Shown here one piece after another: positions 56,182 to 64,000 of a DNA stretch of 64,000 bases. The position numbers were made by a program, and so were the translations under genes. Every line of letters begins with the position of its first letter. Position 1 is the first letter of the stretch. The stretch comes from CAG-1782 sp964418255 (GTDB taxonomy: Bacteria > Bacillota > Clostridia > Christensenellales > DTU072), in contig CAYQKV010000001.1 of assembly GCA_964418255.1 (NCBI GenBank), positions 234,519-298,518 on the forward strand, in the 5' to 3' direction. The notes below the pieces were generated by a model. It searched no databases. It saw nothing but the letters and a program-made list of their open reading frames with translations, and was not told the origin of the DNA.

Positions 56182-58835
56182 TTTTCCTCCACGTCCGACG
56201 CCGCGGCTTCCTGCTCTTCGGCGGAATTTTGGGGTTCACTTATTCCGTTTTTGGTTTCCGTATTTTCGCAGGACGCTTTATAGAAGTTTGCGCCGCCTAT
56301 CGTGGTTTTTTCTATCCATTTATCGAAAAGCGTAAGAAGGCACGGAAGAAGGGTAAAGACGAGCACGAGGCTTGTCGCGGCTGTTCTCGCTATGAGTTGT
56401 CCGAATACGACGATAGCGGGCATTGTGGAAGTCAGGGAAATAACTATTCCTGCGCAACAAAGTATAATCGAGCTTGTCAGTATCGCTCTGCTGCTCTTTG
56501 CCACAGCTGACTTCATCGCTTCGGTTTTTTCCGCATTTTCCCTTGCTTCGAGGTAGTTTGAGGTAAGCAAAATTCCGTAATCGATGGTCGCTCCAAGCAT
56601 AACCGCGCTTACTATCAAATATCCGAGGAACACGAGCGTATCGCCCGTAAGCACGCTGATACTCATACTTATCCATACCGACCCTTCTATCACGAAAACA
56701 AGCAAAATAGGCAGAACGAAATTTCGGAAAGTCGCGAATAAAATCAGTATTACGAGCACGACGGAAATCCAGGTAATTACGTCGTAATCGACGTTTACTA
56801 TTTCTTTGATTTCCAGCGCGCTGCTTGACCCGCCGAGCAGGAAATAATCTCCTTTTTCCACGCCGTATTTTTCGAAAACGCTTCTTATTTCCGCAATGGC
56901 TTTTTCCGTTTTCTCACCTTCTTCGGGAAGTTCGAGATAGGTAACTATTCTGCGGTATTTCCCGCCGTTATCGAATTGTTTCAGAAACGATTCGGGCATC
57001 AGACCGCTCATTCCGCTTTCTTCTATCACCGCTTTGGACTGCGCGGTAATTACGTAATCTTTTGCCGCGAGTTCGGTTGTTATCGCGCTTTCCGCCGTAA
57101 CGGTTTTTCCGTCGACGGTAACCGTTTTGTCCGCATATTCTTTACTTATAAGCGCGGCAAGCTGATTCTGACTGCCGAACACGCTTTCGATTTCCTGTTT
57201 ATCTTCATAAATAAGCGACCCTTCGCTTCCGAACGTAGCGGTATCGCCGTAGCCGAATTTCATATAATTCTGTCCCACCGCCGCAACTACTATTACGGCG
57301 AGCAAGACTATCGGTATTACGATTTTGCCTTTGAGTACTCCCGCGGTAAATTTTCCGAACGTAAATTTGAAACTCTTATGCGTGGATTTCACTATGAGTT
57401 TGTTTGTATAAATCGCAAGTCCGGGTAGGAGCATAAACACGCTTAAAAGGCTTAAAATAACGCCTTTTGCGAACACTATTCCCATATCGAGCCCGATTGT
57501 ATAGCTCATAAACATCAACGCGACAAAACTTGCAATCGTCGTTAAACTGCTCGCGCTTATCGGGCTGAGCGACGCTTTTATCGCGTTTATCATAGCTTCT
57601 TCGACGTCGGGCGTTTTCTCTTTTTCCTGTTTGAAACGCGTCAAAAGGAATATCGAGTAATCCATACTGAGCGCGAGCTGCAATATCCCCGCCACTCCGC
57701 TCGTGAGATATGACACGCTTCCCAAAACCACGTTGCTTCCCATATTGATGACTACCGCCACCCCTATCGCTATCAGATAGAGCACGGGTTCCCAGAAAGA
57801 AGTGCTGAACAGAAACAGAATTACCAGTACGACCGCGCCGACCGCTATAAGCGCGTACAAAGTCTGTTTTTCCACGCAATCTATGCTGTTATACGTTGTC
57901 GCCGCGTTTCCGCTCATATGTAAGGAATACCCCTCGCCGTCCGCAAGGTTTCTTATTCCGTCTATCGCTTTTATCGTCGAATCCGCGTAGTCCGTTCCCG
58001 TAAAAGTAAGCTGATAAAGCGGAGAATATTTTCCGTTTTCATCCGCCGCATAAAACATCGCAAGCGATTCTTTGAACCCTCCGAGCATTGCTTCCGCTTC
58101 GCCCGCCGTGACGCTCCCCGCGTCGCTTCCGTTAAGCAAACCGCTTCTGAGAAAATCTCCCGCCATAGAAATTATTATCGCTTTTCCTCTTTGTTCGTCG
58201 AACGAATAAATTCCGCTGTTTATCTGCGCGGTATATTCGTCTTTGATTATGTTCCAGAAAAGGTCGCTTGAAATGAGCGTGATAACGGTATCGGGGTTAG
58301 ACAAGTCAATCCTGTCGATAAACCATTTTATTGCGGGGTTATTTGCGATTGCGCTCAAACTTATTTTATCTGTGATATTCAAAAGCAAAAGGATACTTTC
58401 GGCATATTCGTCCGCGGAGTATTCGTCGGAAAAATCCGCGGTAAAGCCCGCAAACAAATCGTCGAGCCACATCGCGCCGTCTATTCCCTCGGTTTTTAGA
58501 ATTTTATTCTTGAATTCCACGGCTTCGGCATAAGAAACGCTCGTTTTCCCTTCCGCTCCGCGTTTTATAATCATTGCGGATGCGTTCCCGCCTTCTCCGA
58601 ACTCGTCATACATTATGGAAAGTCCGCTTTTAACTTCGCTGTCCGAAGGAAGATACGCCGTCGAATCGTAATTTGTGTTCACGAAAAAGAAGCCGACTAT
58701 ACCCGCGACGAAAAGCACGGCGAATGCTATGACGAACCACAGCCGTTTTTTAACCACCGTTCTTGCAAATCCGTCCGCCGCTTTCTCCGCGCCGACGCGC
58801 ATTTTTACGGAAAAATCGCGTAATTTCTCTTTCAT
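56178..58835 (-). CDS. MMPL/RND-family membrane transporter
   Basis: The 885-residue protein has the duplicated RND plan: a first helix (about 32-52), a large external loop (55-315), five helices (about 330-490), a second helix and loop (510-690) and a final helix group ending near 850. Motifs include Q-L-A-L-S-M-D-Y-S-I-F-L-L-T-R-F (with the proton-relay D-Y) and G-A-T-I-D-Y-G-I-L-L-T. MMPL proteins export lipids, siderophores or drugs across the cytoplasmic membrane; no substrate clue is present. GGAGGTG precedes the ATG. It heads an operon with aroK, aroQ and an amidohydrolase, an unusual set. Confidence 0.9.
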   Translation of the reverse strand: MKEKLRDFSVKMRVGAEKAADGFARTVVKKRLWFVIAFAVLFVAGIVGFFFVNTNYDSTAYLPSDSEVKSGLSIMYDEFGEGGNASAMIIKRGAEGKTSVSYAEAVEFKNKILKTEGIDGAMWLDDLFAGFTADFSDEYSADEYAESILLLLNITDKISLSAIANNPAIKWFIDRIDLSNPDTVITLISSDLFWNIIKDEYTAQINSGIYSFDEQRGKAIIISMAGDFLRSGLLNGSDAGSVTAGEAEAMLGGFKESLAMFYAADENGKYSPLYQLTFTGTDYADSTIKAIDGIRNLADGEGYSLHMSGNAATTYNSIDCVEKQTLYALIAVGAVVLVILFLFSTSFWEPVLYLIAIGVAVVINMGSNVVLGSVSYLTSGVAGILQLALSMDYSIFLLTRFKQEKEKTPDVEEAMINAIKASLSPISASSLTTIASFVALMFMSYTIGLDMGIVFAKGVILSLLSVFMLLPGLAIYTNKLIVKSTHKSFKFTFGKFTAGVLKGKIVIPIVLLAVIVVAAVGQNYMKFGYGDTATFGSEGSLIYEDKQEIESVFGSQNQLAALISKEYADKTVTVDGKTVTAESAITTELAAKDYVITAQSKAVIEESGMSGLMPESFLKQFDNGGKYRRIVTYLELPEEGEKTEKAIAEIRSVFEKYGVEKGDYFLLGGSSSALEIKEIVNVDYDVITWISVVLVILILFATFRNFVLPILLVFVIEGSVWISMSISVLTGDTLVFLGYLIVSAVMLGATIDYGILLTSNYLEARENAEKTEAMKSAVAKSSRAILTSSIILCCAGIVISLTSTMPAIVVFGQLIARTAATSLVLVFTLLPCLLTLFDKWIEKTTIGGANFYKASCENTETKNGISEPQNSAEEQEAAASDVEEK

Positions 58836-58901
58836 AAGCGCACCTCCAAAGAATGACTTTTATATTTTCTATGCTTTACGTTTAGATTTTACTATTCTGA
58901 A

Positions 58902-60164
58902 TTATCTTTTGTATTTTGCGAATTCGGGCAAAAACGTCAACGTTGCGAAATAGTCTTCGGGCGTTTCCGCTCTTCTTATCAATCTGTACGAACCGTCCGC
59001 CTGCAACAGTATTTCCGCGCTTCTCAATCTGCCGTTATAGTTATATCCCATACTGAAACCGTGCGCGCCCGCGTCGTGTATAAAGATAAGGTCGCCTATT
59101 TCTATTTTTGGCAAAGGTCTGTCCACCGCAAATTTATCGCTGTTTTCGCACAGACTTCCCACGACGTCGTAAATTCTGTCGCAAGGTTCGTTTTCCTTAC
59201 CGAGCACCGTTATATGGTGGTACGCTCCGTACATCGCGGGTCTCATCAGGTTTGCCGAACACGCGTCCACGCCGATATATTCTTTATATATATGCTTTTC
59301 GTGTATTGCTCTTGTAATCAACCCGCCGTAAGGCGCGAGCATATACCTTCCGAGCTCGGTGCAGATACTTACTTCTATGCCTTTTTTCGCAAGAACTTCA
59401 TTGTATACCCTTTTCACGCCTTCGGAAATAACGAAAACGTCGTTTTTCGGCTGGTCGGGACGGTAAGGCACGCCTATTCCTCCGCTTAGGTTCACGAAAG
59501 TGAACTTAACTCCGAATTCTTCGGTAAGTTCGGCAATCGCGGTAAACAAAACGCGCGCAAGTTCTTCGTAGTAATCGTTTCCGAGTGTGTTGCTCGCGAG
59601 AAAAGCGTGGAGACCGAACTCTTTTACGCCCTCTTTTTTCAGAATGGAAACCGCTTCGGATAGTTGTTTACGCGTAAGCCCGTATTTTGCGTCCGCGGGG
59701 TTGCCCATTATGCGGTTGTTTACGCTGAATTCTCCGCCGGGGTTATATCTTAGGGAAATTTTTTCGGGGATACCCGCGGTTTTTTTAAGGAATTCGATAT
59801 GCGTTATGTCGTCAAGGTTGATTATCGCATCCAGCTCGCGAGCGAGAACGAACTCCTGCGCGGGCGTCTCGTTACTGCTGAACATAATCTCGTCGCCCGA
59901 AAAACCGCATTCTTTTGCCATAAGAAGTTCGGTATACGACGAGCAATCCACGCCGCATCCTAACTTTTTAAGTATCTTGAGAATTTCGGGATTCGGCGTC
60001 GCTTTTACCGCAAAATACTCTTTATATCCCTTATTCCAGGCGAACGCCGAATAGAGTTCCTTCGCGTTGTCGACGATACCTTTTTCGTCGTAAATATGAA
60101 AAGGGGTCGGATATTCCGCCGCAATAATTTCCGCTTTTTCTTTGGTTATAAAAGGTAGTTTCAT
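58902..60164 (-). CDS. lysA: Diaminopimelate decarboxylase
   Basis: LysA makes L-lysine from meso-diaminopimelate, using PLP. The 420-residue protein has the fold-III PLP lysine in F-A-V-K-A-T-P-N-P (about 50-58), G-V-D-C-S-S-Y-T-E-L, the H-A-F loop, N-L-S-G-G-I-G-V-P-Y (phosphate site), E-L-G-R-Y and G-S-L-C-E-N-S-D with the second-subunit Cys. The K-A-T-P-N-P and C-E-N-S-D forms are typical of a clostridial subgroup. The ATG at 60164 is chosen since GGGAG lies upstream and the promoter (60196-60224) would exclude the longer frame. Single gene. Confidence 0.93.
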   Translation of the reverse strand: MKLPFITKEKAEIIAAEYPTPFHIYDEKGIVDNAKELYSAFAWNKGYKEYFAVKATPNPEILKILKKLGCGVDCSSYTELLMAKECGFSGDEIMFSSNETPAQEFVLARELDAIINLDDITHIEFLKKTAGIPEKISLRYNPGGEFSVNNRIMGNPADAKYGLTRKQLSEAVSILKKEGVKEFGLHAFLASNTLGNDYYEELARVLFTAIAELTEEFGVKFTFVNLSGGIGVPYRPDQPKNDVFVISEGVKRVYNEVLAKKGIEVSICTELGRYMLAPYGGLITRAIHEKHIYKEYIGVDACSANLMRPAMYGAYHHITVLGKENEPCDRIYDVVGSLCENSDKFAVDRPLPKIEIGDLIFIHDAGAHGFSMGYNYNGRLRSAEILLQADGSYRLIRRAETPEDYFATLTFLPEFAKYKR

Positions 60165-60195
60165 CTGTGTCTCCCTGACATTTATTATAATAAAT

Positions 60196-60224
60196 ATTAT
60201 AAAAATATAAAAAAGAAAAGTCAA
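60196..60224 (-). promoter_or_regulatory. lysA promoter
   Basis: TTGACT (60219-60224), 17 bp, TATAAT (60196-60201) on the minus strand; about 25-nt leader. Confidence 0.82.
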
Positions 60225-60454
60225 CGATACGACTCTTCAAAGTTAAACTTAATAACTGTTTTTTTGCCAGAATACCGCGAGCCTTTCCTCTCGCATCTCG
60301 GTAGAAAAACGGCGTTTGAAAACGGAGTTGCCATATCACGTTGATTTACTACCCGCAATGACAGAAAACTATTCTGTTAATAATTTTGTCTTTCTTTAAG
60401 AGTTTATCCCCTTTGTCATAATACGGATATGTTAATTATAATCTCGGGGCTTTT

Positions 60455-60533
60455 CCGAAGCCTTCGCCTACTGTACGATAGTACAGCGACGGCTCGGTTT
60501 CGAAAAAAAATCAACGCAATCTATCCACTCTTC
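60455..60533 (+). repeat. GTAC-hairpin repeat, family R, complete copy
   Basis: CTGTAC-GATA-GTACAG (60471-60486) inside an outer CGAAGCC/GGTTTCG stem (60456-60502), then the tail AAAAATCAACGCAATCTATCC. Core and tail match the copy at 15874-15957, while the outer stem has a different sequence that still pairs. The rest of 60225-60551 holds no gene that I can see. Confidence 0.8.
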
Positions 60534-60551
60534 GTTGGAAATCGTAAATTA

Positions 60552-61403
60552 TCAGTTGTTATTCTTTGCCTTTTCAAGCCCGATTACACATTCGAGGATA
60601 CTCAATTCATATTTTACCGTATTGTAATACTCTGTAAGCATAAACTGCGGCGCGTAACTTCCCTTTCCGTGCAACGCTTCCTCAACCGTTTTTGCAACGG
60701 GAAGAGGTTGCAGTTCGGAAAATGAATTGACAGCCGCAAGCGGAGCAAACGTCTCTTCCGTGAGATATTTTTTCGCAATTTCTTTGAATAAATTCAAATC
60801 GCATTTATATTTCGGCGGCGTGTATACCCACATTCCTTTCTCTTCATCGACGTACCAGCATAAATCGAAAAGAATTTGCAGTTCTTTCTCCATTTTCGTA
60901 GCCGACTCGTTCGCCCGCCGAACCGCCTTTTTCATCGTTTCGTATAACGGCATCTTTTGCATCGTTTCTTCGATTGCGGTATAAATCGCGTCGCCGAGCG
61001 AATCGTCGATTTCAGCCATATGATATAGCGAAAGAAATTCGTGTGAAACGCAAGAAAAAATCACTTTATCTTTGAAATACAGGCATAAATTTTCCAAATA
61101 TACCGCATTGTTGTAGCTAAATATACAGACAAGCGACTCTTCGAGAATATGGCTGCGAACCTCTTCCGTAAGTCTGAAACGAAACAATTTTCCCGTCATT
61201 CCGTAGCTGTCGCCCGTTTTAACCGAAATAAACGCGGGAATTATATCCTCATATTTCGTCCCACGTAAGTCGTTTATATCTTGCAGTCCGTATTTCTCTG
61301 CGCCTAAAAATTCCGCAACGTCGCAAGACGCCAAAACGATTTCCGTTACTTTATCCGATACTTCGGAAAATTCAATAAAACCCGGTATGTCTTCAAGATA
61401 CAT
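60552..61403 (-). CDS. Hypothetical protein, 283 residues
   Basis: I do not recognise this protein. It is soluble, without signal peptide or membrane segment, and moderately acidic. It opens M-Y-L-E-D-I-P-G-F-I-E-F, has mixed alpha/beta character, and a helical stretch with charged residues (K-A-V-R-R-A-N-E-S-A-T-K-M-E-K-E-L, about 162-178) that could be a short coiled coil. GGAG lies seven bases before the ATG and a consensus promoter is at 61425-61453, so it is very likely expressed. It stands alone between a dispersed repeat and the tRNA-derived repeat block, a setting typical of accessory genes. Confidence 0.75.
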   Translation of the reverse strand: MYLEDIPGFIEFSEVSDKVTEIVLASCDVAEFLGAEKYGLQDINDLRGTKYEDIIPAFISVKTGDSYGMTGKLFRFRLTEEVRSHILEESLVCIFSYNNAVYLENLCLYFKDKVIFSCVSHEFLSLYHMAEIDDSLGDAIYTAIEETMQKMPLYETMKKAVRRANESATKMEKELQILFDLCWYVDEEKGMWVYTPPKYKCDLNLFKEIAKKYLTEETFAPLAAVNSFSELQPLPVAKTVEEALHGKGSYAPQFMLTEYYNTVKYELSILECVIGLEKAKNNN

Positions 61404-61424
61404 AGTAATTCTCCATAATAATAA

Positions 61425-61453
61425 ATTATATCATAGTTAAAACTAGAATTCAA
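61425..61453 (-). promoter_or_regulatory. Promoter of the hypothetical 283-residue protein gene
   Basis: TTGAAT (61448-61453), 17 bp, TATAAT (61425-61430) on the minus strand. Confidence 0.78.
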
Positions 61454-61493
61454 TAAAATACACATATTTATATGTCTTCCCCTGTAAAGCGAA

Positions 61494-61773
61494 ACGCCGA
61501 TATGCCGACTCGAACCGCCGACCTTTTGTTGCCCCAAAAAATCTTTTGATTTTTCGGGGTCCCCGCCTCTCACTCGCATATCCGCTTCGTGAAATCAGCA
61601 GTCCTTCGGCTCGTCTACTATTTACGAAAAAAGAGCGAAACGTTGTTTCCGTTTCGCTCTTTTTTGGAGCTGGTGGGCGGACTCAAACCGCCGACCTTTT
61701 GTTGCCCCAAAAAATCTCTTGATTTTTCGGGGTCCCCGCCTCTCACTCGCATATCCGCTTCGTGAAATCAGCA
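61494..61773 (-). repeat. Tandem tRNA-Thr 3'-half duplications, unit 173 bp
   Basis: Two units, 173 bp apart (matching points 61521 and 61694), each carry the T arm and 3' part of the neighbouring tRNA-Thr (GGTCGGCGGTT..GAGTC..), joined where the anticodon arm should be to a foreign segment with a CCCCAAAAAATC/GATTTTTCGGGG hairpin and TCACGAAGCGGATATGCGAG. The inner unit keeps the acceptor end and terminator; the outer one has lost its acceptor end. They are not functional tRNAs. The block is cut by the gap at 61774-61873. Confidence 0.85.
61627..61665 (-). terminator. Duplicated tRNA-Thr terminator
   Basis: AAAAAAGAGCGAAAC/GTTTCGCTCTTTTTT perfect stem, identical to the one next to the true tRNA-Thr. 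Confidence 0.8.
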
Positions 61774-61873
61774 NNNNNNNNNNNNNNNNNNNNNNNNNNN
61801 NNNNNNNNNNNNNNNNNNNNNNNNNNNNNNNNNNNNNNNNNNNNNNNNNNNNNNNNNNNNNNNNNNNNNNNNN
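61774..61873. other. Assembly gap (100 N) inside the tRNA-derived repeat
   Basis: Exactly 100 N between repeat units; real length and copy number are unknown. Confidence 0.98.
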
Positions 61874-61908
61874 AAAGAGCGAAACGTTGTTTCCGTTTCG
61901 CTCTTTTT
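61874..61908 (-). terminator. tRNA-Thr terminator
   Basis: GAGCGAAAC/GTTTCGCTC hairpin with a T run on the minus strand, adjoining the tRNA 3' end; its left edge is cut by the gap. Confidence 0.8.
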
Positions 61909-61984
61909 TGGAGCTGGTGGGCGGACTCGAACCGCCGACCTGCTGATTACGAATCAGCTGCTCTACCGACTGAGCCACACCAGC
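61909..61984 (-). tRNA. tRNA-Thr (anticodon CGT)
   Basis: Acceptor GCTGGTG with CACCAGC, anticodon arm GCTGA-TTCGTAA-TCAGC (anticodon CGT, reading ACG), T arm GGTTCGAGTCC and an encoded CCA. Full and intact, unlike the partial copies downstream. Confidence 0.96.
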
Positions 61985-62003
61985 TTGTCCTTTTAGCATA
62001 TAT

Positions 62004-62031
62004 ATTGTACCATAAAATTTTTTTTTGTCCA
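62004..62031 (-). promoter_or_regulatory. tRNA-Thr promoter
   Basis: TGGACA (62026-62031), 16 bp, TACAAT (62004-62009) on the minus strand. Confidence 0.65.
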
Positions 62032-62090
62032 GCGTTTTTACGCATTTTTTCCCGACTCGGCATAGTATGTTATTACGTTGAGGTTTTTTT

Positions 62091-63887
62091 ATGTGCGGAA
62101 TTATGGGCTGTGTTCGTAACGCCGATTGCGTGGATGAGGTTTGCTCGGGTCTCTCCTTTCTCGAATACCGCGGTTACGACAGCAGCGGAATTGCCGTTTT
62201 ATCCTCGCGCTCGATTTCAATACGCAAAAAGAAAGGTCGAGTCTCCGCTCTCCGCGCTTCCCTTGTCGACTCGCCTTTATTCGGGTCTCCCTGTATCGGT
62301 CACACTCGTTGGGCGACTCACGGCGCACCCGACGATAAAAACGCTCACCCTTTTCTTTCAAACGATTCCTCGTTCGCTCTCGTTCATAACGGCGTAATCG
62401 AAAACTATCTCGCGCTCAAAAATTTTCTTCTCGACGCGAATTTTTCTTTTACCTCCGACACCGACAGCGAAATTATTGCAAATCTCATTCAATATTACTA
62501 TAAAGGGGATACTTTAACTGCAATTTCGGAAGCCGTTAAACGTCTTAAAGGTTCGTTTGCCATAGCCGTAATTTCCATTTTCGATAAGTCCCGTATTTTC
62601 TTTGCAAAGAAAAACAACCCTCTCGTCGTAGGGGTTAAAGACGGCTCGGGTTACGTCTGTTCGGACTATCCGGGGTTATCCGCAAAAGTAGACAAGTGCG
62701 TTGCTCTTCCCGACGACACGGTCGGGTTCGTTACTCCCGCTTCTATCTCTTTATTCGATTTTTCCCTGCAAGAGTTTACGCCTACGTTTTCCGCGCTCTC
62801 CTGCGATGAAAATCTATCCCTAAGCGGTTACGTTCATTATATGCGAAAGGAAATCGACGAAATACCCGAAGCTGTGTCCCGCGCTCTCGGCTCGTTCTAT
62901 CTCTCTTTTTCGAAATCGGTGTTCGACGGCGTGCGCAGAATAGTTCTCGTCGGCTGCGGCACCGCCCTGCACGCCTGTATGGCGGCAAAACGGTTGCTTC
63001 GGGAACTCGTCCCCTCTCTCGACTGTTATGCCGAATCGAGCGGAGAGTTTGTTTTTTCCTCATATCCCGTAAAAGAAACGCTTTTTATTGCGGTTTCTCA
63101 AAGCGGCGAGACCGCCGATACGCTTTGCGCGGTCAAAAAAATCAAATCAGAAGGCGGGAATGTTCTGGCGGTATGTAACGTCCCCTCGTCTTCTATCGTC
63201 CGCGAATCCGACTACGTCATTCTGACAGCGGCGGGCACGGAGATTGCCGTAGCGAGCACGAAAGCGTACAACTGCCAGCTTGCCGTATTAACCGCTTTTT
63301 GTCTCGACGCAGCCGAGTACTTTTCACCCGATAAGCGCGGGGTTTGCGACGGCGGCGCGGTTTGCGAACTTCTGTCTATTCCGACAAAACTTAAAGAAAC
63401 TCTGCTTTGCGAACAACAGATTTCTCAACTTGCAAAACGCAACTCCGACCCGAAAAGCGTTTTTTATCTCGGCAGAGGGCTCGATTACTGCGTTGCGTGC
63501 GAAGGCAGCCTTAAATTGAAAGAAATCAGTTATCTTCATTCCGAAGCATATGCGGCGGGAGAGCTGAAACACGGCACGCTCGCTCTTATCGAAAAAGGCG
63601 TTCTCGTCATCGCCGTCGTTACGCAGAGATATTTGATAGACAAAATGGTTACCTGCATTGCCGAAGTCAAAGCTCGCGGCGCGAAAATCACTCTGATTAC
63701 CTCGTTCCGAGACAATAAACTCATATCTTTATGCGACGACGTGATTTTCATTCCAGAAGTCTGCGAATATATTTCGCCTATCGTGAGCGTAATTCCCACT
63801 CAACTTTTCGCCTATTATTCCGCTCTTTACCGAGGTTGCGATATAGACAAACCGAGAAATTTGGCGAAGAGTGTAACGGTAGAATAA
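62091..63887 (+). CDS. glmS: Glutamine-fructose-6-phosphate aminotransferase
   Basis: GlmS makes glucosamine-6-phosphate for peptidoglycan and other amino sugars. The 598-residue enzyme has the N-terminal glutaminase domain with Cys2 as nucleophile (M-C-G-I-M-G), R-G-Y-D-S-S-G, H-T-R-W-A-T-H-G and H-N-G-V-I-E-N-Y, and two SIS sugar-isomerase domains (about 280-420 and 450-585) with C-G-T-A, S-Q-S-G-E-T-A-D-T and the conserved end L-A-K-S-V-T-V-E. GAGG lies seven bases before the ATG. The leader is too short for a glmS ribozyme. It is divergent from tRNA-Thr, and a palindromic repeat lies just after its stop. Confidence 0.98.
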   Translation: MCGIMGCVRNADCVDEVCSGLSFLEYRGYDSSGIAVLSSRSISIRKKKGRVSALRASLVDSPLFGSPCIGHTRWATHGAPDDKNAHPFLSNDSSFALVHNGVIENYLALKNFLLDANFSFTSDTDSEIIANLIQYYYKGDTLTAISEAVKRLKGSFAIAVISIFDKSRIFFAKKNNPLVVGVKDGSGYVCSDYPGLSAKVDKCVALPDDTVGFVTPASISLFDFSLQEFTPTFSALSCDENLSLSGYVHYMRKEIDEIPEAVSRALGSFYLSFSKSVFDGVRRIVLVGCGTALHACMAAKRLLRELVPSLDCYAESSGEFVFSSYPVKETLFIAVSQSGETADTLCAVKKIKSEGGNVLAVCNVPSSSIVRESDYVILTAAGTEIAVASTKAYNCQLAVLTAFCLDAAEYFSPDKRGVCDGGAVCELLSIPTKLKETLLCEQQISQLAKRNSDPKSVFYLGRGLDYCVACEGSLKLKEISYLHSEAYAAGELKHGTLALIEKGVLVIAVVTQRYLIDKMVTCIAEVKARGAKITLITSFRDNKLISLCDDVIFIPEVCEYISPIVSVIPTQLFAYYSALYRGCDIDKPRNLAKSVTVE

Positions 63888-63895
63888 TAATATAT

Positions 63896-63976
63896 TCCGA
63901 CCAGTCGTTACACGGAATTTTACCGCAGTCGGTAAAAACCTTTGTGCGGATAAAATTTATTTCCGTGTAAGTCGGA
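63896..63976. repeat. Palindromic element, family P, second complete copy
   Basis: An 81-bp palindrome built like 15631-15709: TCCGAC/GTCGGA ends, TTACACGGAA/TTCCGTGTAA (10 bp, perfect), TTTTA/TAAAA and CCGCA/TGCGG. It begins eight bases after glmS stops and may also shape the glmS 3' end; no T run follows. The last 24 bases of the window hold nothing I can name. Confidence 0.8.
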
Positions 63977-64000
63977 CTGGCATTGCCCCGACCACACGTT

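Noticed and set aside
61622..61999. A frame across the gap and tRNA-Thr
   Set aside because: It is made of tRNA and terminator sequence with unknown residues in the middle.
62032..62090. glmS ribozyme
   Set aside because: The leader before glmS is under 60 bases and lacks any ribozyme-like fold.

Overview
The window reads as a scaffold of an uncultured Clostridia-type Firmicute, probably gut-associated, from a metagenome-like assembly: there are two runs of exactly 100 N (52693-52792 and 61774-61873), both inside repeats. Pointers to Firmicutes are the yqfC-yqfD sporulation pair, YqzL next to recO, SepF-YlmE-LspA-RluD order, PgpH, a Gram-positive style Zur-ZnuACB operon, very good sigma-A promoters (TTGAxx, 16-17 bp, TATAAT) and strong GGAGG ribosome sites. 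No outer-membrane genes are seen. A finer placement (for example Christensenellales-like lineages) is a guess.

Layout. 1-1530: start of a probable class I lysyl-tRNA synthetase, a SLOG/DUF1273 gene preceded by a promoter-to-terminator structured RNA of about 300 nt, a three-copy 32-bp operator-like array and tRNA-Arg. 1558-6391: secA-prfB-tsaD. 6622-15494: a 2039-residue BspA-like leucine-rich-repeat lipoprotein, a small Cys-rich protein, a TfoX-like protein and a 504-residue lipoprotein. 16060-17903: a small oxidoreductive cassette (ABM monooxygenase-like, CMD-cupin), an FMN-binding protein and two tRNAs. 18135-21098: zinc uptake operon with its own regulator. 21154-25716: rho and ppdK. 25892-33599: one long housekeeping operon (ylmE, sepF, lspA, rluD, yqfC, yqfD, pgpH, a ybeY-era fusion, yqzL, recO). 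33656-46285: ssb, a polysaccharide deacetylase, a divergent purD, then phosphoesterase and sirtuin genes overlapping the end of a 2394-residue repeat lipoprotein. 46499-49464: Crp/Fnr regulator, divergent helical protein plus AEC transporter, rdgB, tRNA-Gly. 49682-54409: a TIM-barrel/acyl-CoA synthetase fusion, a tandem repeat block and a cation/proton antiporter. 54493-60164: mmpL-aroK-aroQ-amidohydrolase and lysA. 60552-63887: an unrecognised gene, tRNA-derived tandem repeats, tRNA-Thr and glmS.

What works together: ribosome/translation upkeep (tsaD, prfB, ybeY-era, rluD, five tRNAs for G- or C-ending codons), envelope and division (secA, lspA, sepF, pgpH, deacetylase, glmS, lysA), zinc homeostasis, and surface display by three lipoproteins with F-x-A-C lipoboxes.

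The least explained material is non-coding: the pseudoknot-capable RNA upstream of the SLOG gene, and two dispersed palindromic repeat families whose copies differ by compensated base changes, meaning that the folded shape is what has been kept. No CRISPR array, prophage, transposase or obvious defence island is visible.
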